From contig LMSR01000015.1 in the NCBI GenBank assembly GCA_001429555.1, positions 171,969 through 235,968 on the forward strand: 64,000 nucleotides of DNA, given 5' to 3'. How positions within the stretch are numbered: the first letter of the stretch is position 1; the number at the start of each line of letters is the position of its first letter. This document shows, piece by piece, positions 47,416 through 55,608 of the stretch. Made by a program: the position numbers and the translations under genes. The stretch is from Nocardioides sp. Soil797 (lineage in GTDB: Bacteria; Actinomycetota; Actinomycetes; Propionibacteriales; Nocardioidaceae). Below the pieces are notes generated by a model. That model did not search any database. It was not told the origin of the DNA and saw nothing but the letters and a program-made list of their open reading frames with translations.

Positions 47416-50156
47416 CGACCCATCCACTGCTCACCGAGTTCACCGGTCTCTACGACTTCCCGCTGGATGACTTCCAGCTGCGGGCCTGTCGGGAGGTCGA
47501 GGACGGCAAGGGCGTCCTGGTCGCGGCTCCCACCGGTTCCGGGAAGACCATCGTGGGGGAGTTCGCCGTACACCTGGCTGTGCAGTCGGGCCGCAAGTGC
47601 TTCTACACCACGCCGATCAAGGCGCTGAGCAACCAGAAGTACGCCGACCTGGTGGCCCGCTACGGCGCCGACAAGGTCGGCCTGCTGACCGGCGACAACA
47701 CCATCAACGGTGAGGCACCCGTTGTCGTGATGACGACCGAGGTGCTGCGCAACATGCTCTACGCCGGATCGCGCACCCTGGTCGGTCTGGGCTTCGTGGT
47801 CATGGACGAGGTGCACTACCTCGCGGACCGTTCGCGTGGTGCGGTGTGGGAAGAGGTGATCATCCATCTCCCCGAGAGCGTGGCCGTGATCTCCCTGAGC
47901 GCCACGGTCTCCAACGCCGAGGAGTTCGGAGAGTGGTTGGCCACCGTGCGTGGCGAGGTGACCACGATCGTCGAGGAGAAGCGGCCGGTGCCGTTGTTCC
48001 AGCACGTGATGGTCGGCAAGCGGATGCACGACCTCTTCGCCGACGAGGAAGAGCTCGCCCAGGCGGGCTTCGCCCAGGAGGGCGCCGAGGTCAACCGCGA
48101 GCTGCTCAAGGTGGCCCGCGACGACTGGGCGGCGACCCGGTTCAAGGACCGCCGCGACAAGAAGGGCAACCGGGGGCGGGGCTCGCGACCCCAGGGACGC
48201 CGTCTCTACCAGCCGACCCGCTTCGATGTCGTCACCAAGCTCGACGCCGAGGGGCTGCTGCCTGCGATCGTGTTCATCTTCAGCCGGGTCGGCTGCGATG
48301 CCGCGGTCCAGCAGTGCCTCAACGCCAACCTGCGCCTGACCACGGCGGACGAACGTGACGAGATCTTCGCCTACGTCGAGGAGCAGTGCGCCGACCTCCC
48401 TGCCGATGACCTCGAGGTGCTCGGGTATCACCAGTTCCTGGACGGACTCACCCGTGGTGTCGCGGCCCACCATGCCGGCATGCTGCCGCGCTTCAAGCAG
48501 TGCGTCGAGGAGCTCTACCTGCGCGGCCTGTGTCGGGTCGTGTTCGCCACCGAGACCCTCGCGCTGGGCATCAACATGCCGGCGCGCACTGTCGTGCTCG
48601 AGAAGCTGTCGAAGTGGAATGGTGAGGCTCACGTCGACCTGACGCCGGGGGAGTACACCCAGCTGACCGGGCGAGCCGGCCGTCGCGGCCTGGACGTCGA
48701 AGGCCACGGTGTCGTGTTGTGGCAGCAGGGGATGAACCCGCGTGAGGTGGCCGGGTTGGCCTCCACCCGGACCTATCCGTTGCGCTCCTCCTTCCGGCCG
48801 TCGTACAACATGGCGGTCAACCTGGTGCACCAGTTCGGGCGCGAACGCTCGCGCCAGCTCCTCGAGTCGTCGTTCGCGCAGTTCCAGGCCGACAAGGCCG
48901 TGGTCGGCCTGGCGCGCAAGCTGCGCAAGAGCCAGGACGCACTGGACGGCTACGCGGAGGCCGCGCAGTGCGAGCGCGGAGACTTCATGGAGTACGCCGC
49001 CCTGCGCCGCAAGCTGTCCGACGTCGAGAAGGGCGCCGCGAAGGCTCGGCGACGAGACCAGCGCGACGCCGCTCTCGACTCGTTGGCCAGGCTGAAGCCG
49101 GGCGACGTCATCGTGGTCCCCAACGGAAAGTTCGCCGGACATGCGGTCGTCGTCGACCCGGGCCTGTCCCGCGACGAGCCCCGGCCGTACGTGGTCACTG
49201 CCGGGGGCCAGGCCCGTCGCCTGCAGATGATGGACTTCGCGACCCCCGTCGAGGCGATCGACCAGATCCGGGTGCCGCGCAACTTCAACGCGCGCAACCC
49301 GCAGCAGCGTCGTGACCTGACCTCGACACTGCGCAACAAGACGCGTGGCTTCCAGGCGCCGCCGCCCGCTCGACGCTCCCGCTCCTCGCACGGGGAGGGA
49401 GCCGCCGAGTCCGGTGTCGAGGCGGAGGTCGCTTCCTTGCGCCAGCGGATGCGTGAACACCCCTGCCACGACTGTCCGGACCGGGAGGACCATGCGCGCT
49501 GGGGCGAGCGCTGGTTCAAGCTGCACCAGGAGTCGGTGACCCTCGAACGACGTGTCGAGAACCGGACGAACACGATCGCGCGACAGTTCGACCGGGTCTG
49601 CGACGTGCTGAGTGCGATGGAGTACCTCGACGGTGACGAGGTCACCGAGAGGGGCGTCCACCTGCAGCGGATCTATTCCGACATGGACCTGGTGGCCGCC
49701 GAGGCGATCCGCACCGGCCTGTGGAACGACCTCGATCCGTCCGAGCTGGCCTCGGTGCTCTCGGCGTTGGTCTTCGAGGCCCGTCGGCCCGACGACGCCC
49801 GCTCACCGAAGATCCCGGCCGGACGAATCCGCGACTCCCTGCGCGACATCGTCCACCTGTGGAGCGACCTCGACGAACTCGAACGCACCAACCGGCTCGA
49901 CTTCCTGCGCGAGCCCGACGTCGGCTTTGCCTGGGCGGCGTACCGCTGGGCCGAAGGCGATGCCCTCGACGACGTGCTCAGTGGCATCGACCTGGCCGCC
50001 GGCGACTTCGTGCGGGTGATGAAGCAGCTGCTCGACCTCGCCATCCAGGTCTCCCACGCCTCGGCCGGCACTCCGCTCCGCGCGGTTGCCCTCGAGGCCG
50101 CCGACCGGCTGCGCCGCGGGGTGGTGTCCTACTCCTCGGTCGCGAGCGGAGACTGA
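47412..50156 (+). CDS. helY: SKI2-like DEAD/DEAH-box RNA helicase HelY
   Basis: A 914-residue superfamily 2 helicase. Motif I APTGSGKT is at 39-46, Ia TTPIKALSNQK, II DEVH at 132-135, III SLSATVSN, and V/VI FATETLALGINMPAR and QLTGRAGRRGLDVEGHG. A KOW/beta-barrel-like insertion (about 555-660) and a long C-terminal helical DSHCT domain with LRQRMREHPCHDCPDREDHARW follow. Homologues such as mycobacterial HelY unwind RNA with a 3' overhang. Translationally coupled to the lipid kinase. Confidence 0.9.
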   Translation: MTTHPLLTEFTGLYDFPLDDFQLRACREVEDGKGVLVAAPTGSGKTIVGEFAVHLAVQSGRKCFYTTPIKALSNQKYADLVARYGADKVGLLTGDNTINGEAPVVVMTTEVLRNMLYAGSRTLVGLGFVVMDEVHYLADRSRGAVWEEVIIHLPESVAVISLSATVSNAEEFGEWLATVRGEVTTIVEEKRPVPLFQHVMVGKRMHDLFADEEELAQAGFAQEGAEVNRELLKVARDDWAATRFKDRRDKKGNRGRGSRPQGRRLYQPTRFDVVTKLDAEGLLPAIVFIFSRVGCDAAVQQCLNANLRLTTADERDEIFAYVEEQCADLPADDLEVLGYHQFLDGLTRGVAAHHAGMLPRFKQCVEELYLRGLCRVVFATETLALGINMPARTVVLEKLSKWNGEAHVDLTPGEYTQLTGRAGRRGLDVEGHGVVLWQQGMNPREVAGLASTRTYPLRSSFRPSYNMAVNLVHQFGRERSRQLLESSFAQFQADKAVVGLARKLRKSQDALDGYAEAAQCERGDFMEYAALRRKLSDVEKGAAKARRRDQRDAALDSLARLKPGDVIVVPNGKFAGHAVVVDPGLSRDEPRPYVVTAGGQARRLQMMDFATPVEAIDQIRVPRNFNARNPQQRRDLTSTLRNKTRGFQAPPPARRSRSSHGEGAAESGVEAEVASLRQRMREHPCHDCPDREDHARWGERWFKLHQESVTLERRVENRTNTIARQFDRVCDVLSAMEYLDGDEVTERGVHLQRIYSDMDLVAAEAIRTGLWNDLDPSELASVLSALVFEARRPDDARSPKIPAGRIRDSLRDIVHLWSDLDELERTNRLDFLREPDVGFAWAAYRWAEGDALDDVLSGIDLAAGDFVRVMKQLLDLAIQVSHASAGTPLRAVALEAADRLRRGVVSYSSVASGD

Positions 50157-50177
50157 CCCACCTGCCCCAGTGGCCCT

Positions 50178-50207
50178 CCCATTTCCCCGGGTACCCGGGG
50201 AAATGGG
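50178..50207. repeat. Perfect 30-bp palindrome
   Basis: A 30-bp sequence identical to its reverse complement, centred on GGGTACCC, lies 22 bases after the helY stop. It is the left part of the dispersed repeat copy A and may terminate helY. Confidence 0.7.
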
Positions 50208-50260
50208 AACTCCCCGGCCGAAATTCCGGCCGGGAGGAGGACATTTCGGCCGGGAAGTGC
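50185..50260 (+). repeat. Dispersed 76-bp repeat, copy A
   Basis: Aligns without gaps to the reverse complement of 53837-53912 at 66 of 76 positions. It contains the right two-thirds of the palindrome plus a second hairpin CCCGGCCG-N6-CGGCCGGG and a third GGCCGGGAAGT unit. It is intergenic between helY and DUF3054, which are convergent. Confidence 0.75.
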
Positions 50261-50284
50261 GGCCACTGGAGCGACTCCAGACGC

Positions 50285-50659
50285 TCAGACCTGAGTGGCT
50301 TTCCGGTTCGCGAGCAGTCGCGCCAGGGCCCGCCATCCGACCAGGAACACGCCAAGGACAAGTGTGGCCACCACGATGAAGGAGAAGGCGGTGCCGTCAC
50401 CACTGAGTTGGCGAAGGACCATGCCGAACAGGACCGTCGAGATCCAGACCGTGATCCCCGGCCCGATCCCGATCGCTTCGCGCTTGCCGAGTTGCCTGAC
50501 CAACAGCCAGCCGATCCCGGCTCCCACGAGGAAGGGCCACGCGGTGTCGAGCACCCCGAGGATGACGTTGCCCTTGTCGTGTTCGGCCCGGCCAGCGGCG
50601 GCGAAGACAAGGACAAGGACGAGGTCGGCGGCCAGTGCCTTCATGGCGAGCGGTGACAT
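50285..50659 (-). CDS. DUF3054 family membrane protein
   Basis: A 124-residue integral membrane protein with four hydrophobic helices (ALAADLVLVLVFAAAGR; LDTAWPFLVGAGIGWLLV; TVWISTVLFGMVL; FIVVATLVLGVFLVGW). RAEHDKGN between helices 1 and 2 is typical for DUF3054. Function unknown. ATG 50659 follows TAGGTT (50671-50666) by six bases. Confidence 0.85.
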   Translation of the reverse strand: MSPLAMKALAADLVLVLVFAAAGRAEHDKGNVILGVLDTAWPFLVGAGIGWLLVRQLGKREAIGIGPGITVWISTVLFGMVLRQLSGDGTAFSFIVVATLVLGVFLVGWRALARLLANRKATQV

Positions 50660-50694
50660 GGACCCAACCTAGTGGGTGTCGGCGGAGGTGCCCA

Positions 50695-51621
50695 TCAGCC
50701 CTGGAGAGCCTCGACCAGCCGGACCGCCGAACTGCCCAGACCCCAGCGCTGGTCGAGCTCGATCACGCGATCGGGGTCGGCCGGCGTACGTGGCAGGGTC
50801 AGGTCGACGTCGCCAAGGTCCAGGTCACGGCGTACGGCGACCACCGTCGGCGCGACCTCGAGGTAGTCGAGAGCCGCCTTGATCTTGCCGCGCGGACCGG
50901 GCCCCATGTCGGAGTCGGAGTCCTGGGCCGCAGCCACGATTGTCTTGATGTCGACAAAACGACCGAGCAACGTGGCCGCGGTCTTCTCACCGACGCCGGC
51001 CACCCCGGGGAGTCCGTCGGATGCATCGCCACGCATGGTGGCGAAGTCGGCGTACTGGCGTGCATCGACGTCGTACTTTGCGCGCACCCAGGCGTTGTCG
51101 ACGCGCTCATGCCTACCGACGCCGCGTGCGGTGTAGAGCACCCGCACCTCCGCATCGTCGTCGACGAGCTGGAACAGGTCGCGGTCACCGGTGACGATGT
51201 CGACCGGCATCCCGGCTCTGGTGGCCAAGGTGCCGATCACGTCATCGGCCTCCATCATGTCGGCGCCGACGATCGTGATCCCGAAGGCCTCGAGCACGTC
51301 GATGATGATCGGGATCTGCACGCCGAGCGGATCGGGCACCTCTTCGACATCGGGGGCCGGGCCGGGGATCTCCGCGACCACCCGGTGAGTCTTGTACGTC
51401 GGGATCAGGTCGACGCGCCACTGGGGGCGCCAGTCATTGTCCCAGCAACAGGCCAGGTGGGTGGGCTGGTATTCGCCGACCAGGCGGCTGATGAAGTCCA
51501 TCAGCCCGCGCACGGCGTTCACGGGGGTGCCGTCTGGCGCCTTCATCGAGTCGGGGACTCCGAAGAATGCTCGGAAATAGAGGCTGGCCGTGTCGAGAAG
51601 CATGAGTCGCTGGGTGGTCAC
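50695..51621 (-). CDS. 5'-3' exonuclease (DNA polymerase I N-terminal domain-like)
   Basis: A 308-residue stand-alone FEN-type nuclease. MLLDTASLYFRAFFG carries the first metal Asp, EADDVIGTLA and IVTGDRDLFQLV hold the central acidic cluster, and GDASDGLPGVAGVGEKTAATLL is the helix-hairpin-helix with the last acidic residues. Separate from PolA, such proteins help process replication or repair flaps. GTG 51621 is the likely start; ATG 51603 is six codons downstream. Divergent from the Lrp gene, 48 bases apart. Confidence 0.9.
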   Translation of the reverse strand: MTTQRLMLLDTASLYFRAFFGVPDSMKAPDGTPVNAVRGLMDFISRLVGEYQPTHLACCWDNDWRPQWRVDLIPTYKTHRVVAEIPGPAPDVEEVPDPLGVQIPIIIDVLEAFGITIVGADMMEADDVIGTLATRAGMPVDIVTGDRDLFQLVDDDAEVRVLYTARGVGRHERVDNAWVRAKYDVDARQYADFATMRGDASDGLPGVAGVGEKTAATLLGRFVDIKTIVAAAQDSDSDMGPGPRGKIKAALDYLEVAPTVVAVRRDLDLGDVDLTLPRTPADPDRVIELDQRWGLGSSAVRLVEALQG

Positions 51622-51657
51622 GTCGTGAAGTCTCTCAGGTGCGGTGGCGGTTTTCGC

Positions 51658-51669
51658 TACGCTGCCCGG
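51658..51669 (+). promoter_or_regulatory. Leaderless promoter of the Lrp-type gene
   Basis: TACGCT (51658-51663) lies six bases before GTG 51670. Confidence 0.45.
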
Positions 51670-52110
51670 GTGGAAGAAACCGATCGCCTCATCCTGACCC
51701 TGTTGGCGACCGACGGGCGGATGTCCTACACCGACCTCGGCAAGGCGACCGGGTTGTCGACGTCGGCCGTGCACCAGCGGGTCAAGCGGCTCGAGCAGCG
51801 CGGACTGATCAAGGGCTACGGCGCCACCATCGACCACGACCAGACCGGTCTGCCGCTGACGGCCTTCATCTCGATCACTCCGATCGATCCCTCCCAGCCC
51901 GACGACTACCCGGACCGGTTGTCAGACATCAGCCAGATCGAGTCGTGCTGGTCGGTCGCGGGGGATGAGTCCTACATCCTCAAGGTGCGCGTGCCCACCC
52001 CGGCCCACCTCGAAGACCTCCTGGCCAAGATCCGCGGCGTGGCGAACGTCTCCACACGCACCACGATCGTGCTCTCCACGCCTTACGAGAACCGTCCGAT
52101 CTCCGGCTGA
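51670..52110 (+). CDS. Lrp/AsnC family transcriptional regulator
   Basis: A 146-residue regulator. The winged HTH (DRLILTLLATDGRMSYTDLGKATGLSTSAVHQRVKRLEQRGLI, by pattern) is followed by a RAM effector domain with YILKVRVPTPAHLEDLLAKI. Lrp/AsnC proteins bind amino acids and act as dimers to octamers. The kam genes for lysine breakdown start less than 2 kb downstream, so lysine is a possible effector; this is inference. Confidence 0.88.
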   Translation: MEETDRLILTLLATDGRMSYTDLGKATGLSTSAVHQRVKRLEQRGLIKGYGATIDHDQTGLPLTAFISITPIDPSQPDDYPDRLSDISQIESCWSVAGDESYILKVRVPTPAHLEDLLAKIRGVANVSTRTTIVLSTPYENRPISG

Positions 52111-52171
52111 GAGTGGTGTTCCTGGTCGGTCTCACCCCGTCGGCGCGATTGCGGCACACGGTGAGTCCTGC

Positions 52172-52660
52172 TCAGTCGGCGTCGCCGTCGGCGCCGTCGT
52201 ACGCCGCCTGCAGCTCGGCGAGGTTGAACTTGCCGTTCGTCGACAGCATCTTGGCCATGAACCTGGCGACCGCGGCCGGGTCTCCGGTCGTGTAGTCAGC
52301 GAAGTTCTCCGGGCCAACCTGCCAGGAAAGTCCGTACTTGTCCTTGAGCCAGCCGCAGGGTTGTTCCTCCCCACCCTCGACGAGGCCGTCCCAGACCCGG
52401 TCGATCTCGGCCTGGTCGGCGCAGCGGACCTCGAGGGAGATGGCTTCACTGAAGGTGAACATCGGACCGCCGTTGATGCCCACGAACCGTTGGCCCAGGA
52501 GCTCGAACTCGACAGCCATGGCGTTGCCTTCCTCGCCCATCTGGTCCGCGCCGTAGTTGACCACGTTGAGAACCTTGCCGTCGCCCAGGACCGAGATGTA
52601 GTGCTCGATGGCTTCCTCGGCGTTGTTGTCGAACCAGAGGTTCGTGACGATCTTCTGCAT
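52172..52660 (-). CDS. VOC family protein (PhnB/glyoxalase-like)
   Basis: A 162-residue protein of the vicinal-oxygen-chelate superfamily, close to the PhnB-like group once called 3-demethylubiquinone methyltransferase. KIVTNLWFDNNAEEAIEHYISVLGDGK, FVGINGGPMFTFSEAISLEVRC and EEQPCGWLKDKYGLSWQVGP are typical. These proteins often lack demonstrated enzyme activity. A GAGAGGA ribosome site precedes ATG 52660. It stands alone. Confidence 0.85.
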   Translation of the reverse strand: MQKIVTNLWFDNNAEEAIEHYISVLGDGKVLNVVNYGADQMGEEGNAMAVEFELLGQRFVGINGGPMFTFSEAISLEVRCADQAEIDRVWDGLVEGGEEQPCGWLKDKYGLSWQVGPENFADYTTGDPAAVARFMAKMLSTNGKFNLAELQAAYDGADGDAD

Positions 52661-52757
52661 GGCGCATCCTCTCGAGGGTTGGTGTCAGAGTGTTGACCCT
52701 CGAGAGGTACGGAAGTCATCGGCAAGGGCCATCGAGGACAACGACGAGCCACGCACA

Positions 52758-53714
52758 TCAAGCAGCGAACTGAGGACCATCTCGCCACATGGCGCGGATT
52801 CGTGCGGCAAGTCGGTCGGGATCTGCCAGGTCGGACCACGTGATGCGGATGCACCGCCAGCCGGTGACCTCGCAGACTCGTTCCTCGCGTCGCTTCTCCC
52901 GGATCACGACGTCCGTCGGATCCTCGCCCGGCCGCAACAACTTCTGGTACTTCACGCGACCGTCGAACTCGAGGAACACACCGCGGTCGGGCCAGGCGAA
53001 GTCGACGCGGGCCACGAGCCGGCCTTGATCGTCCCGGATCTCTACCTGGGCCTCCGGGCGTGGGAGTCCGGAGGCCCAACAGATGTAGTCGGTTCGCGAC
53101 TCGCCGGGTGACTCGCACTTCGGGTTCAGCAGACGCTTGACCACGTGCGCGCTGAGCGTGTCGGGCCAGTGCTCTGCCTTCTCCAACCGAGTCAGGAATG
53201 CCTCCACGGTCATCAGTCCTTGATGGAGCATGGCGTTGATCGGCACCAACGCGTGCTCGGCGTCGGCGACCGTCGTCAGGTCCACCGCGGTCCGGGTGGC
53301 AGAGGTCAGCGGTATCCCGTCAAGCTCGTGAAGGTCCCCAGGTACCAACAGTCCCTGGTGGTGCCGGATGCCCGCCTCCCGCCGACCGGCATGACCATCG
53401 CGCCGCGTGGTGTGAACTTCGTCCAGCGGCATGCCCCAGATGGGTACGGCGTACTCGAGGGCCGCCGAGACATGGGACAGGAGTGCCTCGCTCCTGGCCG
53501 TGCGGAGTACGGCGCGGGCGGTGATGCGGTGCCTCTGCTCCGGTGTGGACACCCGCCAAATGTCCCCGAAGGTGTAGGCACCGTGACGAACTCGATGGAA
53601 GGTGCCATCACGCGCAAGTCGGGTGATGGTCTTCTGGTCGAGGCCCATCCCCAATGCTTCGCGTCGCAGGAACACGCCGTTGTCGTCACACATCTGCCGC
53701 AGGAGGTTGTTCAT
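52758..53714 (-). CDS. AbiEi-antitoxin-like HTH plus DUF559 endonuclease-like protein
   Basis: A 318-residue two-part protein. The N-terminal MCDDNGVFLRREALGMGLDQ and GTFHRVRHGAYTF form an AbiEi-type winged HTH. The C-terminal domain (about 215-310) resembles a very-short-patch/DUF559 nuclease fold, with VARVDFAWPDRGVFLEFDG providing Asp and Glu and a following Lys (VKYQK). Such orphan genes are abundant in actinobacteria and no toxin partner is visible here. ATG 53714 is preferred; the open frame extends upstream into the dispersed repeat, which should not be coding. Confidence 0.7.
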   Translation of the reverse strand: MNNLLRQMCDDNGVFLRREALGMGLDQKTITRLARDGTFHRVRHGAYTFGDIWRVSTPEQRHRITARAVLRTARSEALLSHVSAALEYAVPIWGMPLDEVHTTRRDGHAGRREAGIRHHQGLLVPGDLHELDGIPLTSATRTAVDLTTVADAEHALVPINAMLHQGLMTVEAFLTRLEKAEHWPDTLSAHVVKRLLNPKCESPGESRTDYICWASGLPRPEAQVEIRDDQGRLVARVDFAWPDRGVFLEFDGRVKYQKLLRPGEDPTDVVIREKRREERVCEVTGWRCIRITWSDLADPDRLAARIRAMWRDGPQFAA

Positions 53715-53836
53715 GCCCAGCAGGGTGCGCGACAGCCGCTGTTCTTCGCGCGGCCCATCGCCTGGCCTGTGCAAATCTCTGCTCGGCGTGCTCCGTGTGC
53801 ACGGAAACCGGTCCGCGTTGCGCCACGCGAGTCGTC

Positions 53837-53912
53837 GTACTTCCCGGCCGAAATGGGAACTTCCCGGCCGGAATATCGGCTGGGAAGTTCCCATTTCCCC
53901 GGCTACCCGGGG
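53837..53912 (-). repeat. Dispersed 76-bp repeat, copy B (inverted)
   Basis: On the minus strand it matches copy A (50185-50260) at 66 of 76 ungapped positions. It contains two direct CTTCCCGGCCG units and imperfect hairpins. It lies in the 270-base gap between the start of the AbiEi/DUF559 gene and the end of kamA, where I see no other feature. Confidence 0.75.
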
Positions 53913-53984
53913 ATTCGCGAGACAGGCGAGAAAGGCGAGACAGGTGGGGTGAGCGGGGCGCGTGAGACGGGGGAGGCGCGTGGG

Positions 53985-55451
53985 TCAGTGCGCCTGCAGT
54001 GTCGCGGTACGCCGCGATGCCTCGGCCGCTTCGGCGGCCTTCAGGGCGGACTCGTCGAGGTTGCTGTGCTCGGCCCACCACTTCTGTCCCGCGAGCGGGA
54101 GCGTGTGGATCGGGTCGTAGTAGTGGTACTCCCGCGACAGGGCGTCGGCGTCCGAGGCCTCGATGGAGGTGCGGTAGTTCTTCGTCCACCCGGAGATGCC
54201 GCGCACCTCGTCGTACGACGCAAGCTGGTGCACCCAACGCTTGCCGACGAACGGGACGTCGCACACGATGCGCGGCGTCGCGAAACCGGGCAGGTAGCCC
54301 ATGATGTGGTGCTGCAGGTGCTGGGCGTCCTTCACCGAGACCCGCCAGTGCTCCGAGAACGGGATCATGTCGCACATGTAGAAGTAGTAGGGCATGATCT
54401 GCGCGCCGTCGAGCAGGGTGAAGCACAGGTCGAGCAGGGCGTGCGGGTCGGCGTTGACACCGTTGAGCAGGACCCCCTGGTTGCGCACGTCGCGGATGCC
54501 GGTCTCGAGCATCGCCTTCGACGCCTTCGCCACCAGCGGAGTCACCGAGTTGGCGTGGTTCACGTGGGTGTGGATCGCGACCGAGACGCCACGCTTGCGG
54601 GCGAGCGTGGCCACCCGCTCCATGCCGGCGCGGACCTCGTCCTGGAGCCAGTGCTGGGGGAGCCCCATCAGGGCCTTGGTGGCGAGTCGGATGTCGCGGA
54701 TGTTCTCGATCTCGAGCACGCGGGTGAGGAAGTCCTCCAGCCGCGGCCACGGCATGTTGGCCACGTCGCCGCCGGAGACCACCACGTCGCGCACCTGCGG
54801 GGTGTTGCGGAGGTACTGCATCATCGAGTCGAGCCGGTCGACAGGCTTGGCGGAGAACTTCAGCTTCTCGATCACCGGCGTCGAGTTGCCGACCAGATCC
54901 ATGCGGGTGCAGTGTCCGCAGTACTGCGGACAGGTCGGCAGCAGCTCGGCCAACACCTTGGTGGGGTAGCGGTGGGTCAGGCCTTCGGCCACCCACATGT
55001 CGTGCTCGTGCAGCGAGTCACGGGTCGCGTGCGGGTGGGAGGGCCAGTCGATACGACGGTCGGAGAAGACCGGCAGCATGTAGTGGCGCACCGGGTCGGC
55101 GTAGAACGCGTCGGTCAGCGACCCCGGTCCGGCAGGCTCGACGTGCGCCGCCATCGTGTTCATCATCTGCGGGGGAACCAGCATCGACATGGTGGCGCGC
55201 TCGGCCTGGTCGCGCTCGAGGTCGGCGTAGAACCGCTCGTCGACCAGGTCACCGAGCAGCTCACGCAACTGCTTCAGGTTCTTCACGCAGTGGGAACGCT
55301 GCCACTGCACCGACTCCCACTCCTCGACCGTGACGTCCTTCCAGCCCGGGAAGCGGGTCCAGTCGGGCTCGACGAGCTCGGTCCGTCGGTAGGGGTACGG
55401 CTGACCGGTCTGTCCCTCGATGAGGGAGGCGATCGAGGTCTCGATGCTCAT
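53985..55451 (-). CDS. kamA: Lysine 2,3-aminomutase
   Basis: Radical-SAM, PLP-dependent enzyme of 488 residues converting L-lysine to L-beta-lysine. The cluster motif CPQYCGHC gives Cys174, Cys178 and Cys181. VVVSGGDVANMPWPRLEDFL is the SAM-binding GGD motif, and GVLLNGVNADPHALLDLCFTLL with CDMIPFSEHWRV lies near the PLP lysine region. ATG 55451 is preferred, with AGGAG seven bases upstream; an in-frame start at 55508 would add 19 residues. It is divergent from kdd-kamDE-kal, which encode later steps, and this supports lysine over glutamate or arginine as substrate. Confidence 0.92.
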   Translation of the reverse strand: MSIETSIASLIEGQTGQPYPYRRTELVEPDWTRFPGWKDVTVEEWESVQWQRSHCVKNLKQLRELLGDLVDERFYADLERDQAERATMSMLVPPQMMNTMAAHVEPAGPGSLTDAFYADPVRHYMLPVFSDRRIDWPSHPHATRDSLHEHDMWVAEGLTHRYPTKVLAELLPTCPQYCGHCTRMDLVGNSTPVIEKLKFSAKPVDRLDSMMQYLRNTPQVRDVVVSGGDVANMPWPRLEDFLTRVLEIENIRDIRLATKALMGLPQHWLQDEVRAGMERVATLARKRGVSVAIHTHVNHANSVTPLVAKASKAMLETGIRDVRNQGVLLNGVNADPHALLDLCFTLLDGAQIMPYYFYMCDMIPFSEHWRVSVKDAQHLQHHIMGYLPGFATPRIVCDVPFVGKRWVHQLASYDEVRGISGWTKNYRTSIEASDADALSREYHYYDPIHTLPLAGQKWWAEHSNLDESALKAAEAAEASRRTATLQAH

Positions 55452-55608
55452 CGGCTTGCTCCTGTCGGGTGTGACGTCGTGAGACACGGCGGGTCGTTTG
55501 TGTGACACGCGCCTCTTCTGTCAGAGTAGGTGGAGATCATGCGGCGAATCAAATGCCACGCCGCAAGATTTACTGCAGCAGGCAAAGAGTGAGGGAGGAC
55601 GCCCCGTC
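55452..55608. promoter_or_regulatory. kamA/kdd divergent control region
   Basis: Minus strand: TTGATT-N18-TACTCT (55552-55547 and 55528-55523) is a good promoter for kamA with a leader of about 65 bases. The leader holds two direct half-sites, GTGAGACAC (55479-55487) and GTGTGACAC (55500-55508), 21 bp apart, which could bind a regulator. For kdd I see GGGAGG ten bases before ATG 55609 but no clear -10. Confidence 0.45.

Noticed and set aside
50695-51837. Longer exonuclease start at 51837
   Set aside because: The extension overlaps the divergent Lrp gene and its promoter; the nuclease fold begins at MLLDTASLYF.
53715-53894. Upstream extension of the AbiEi/DUF559 frame to 53894
   Set aside because: The extension translates the dispersed repeat and Arg-rich sequence; the family start MNNLLRQ-type begins at 53714.
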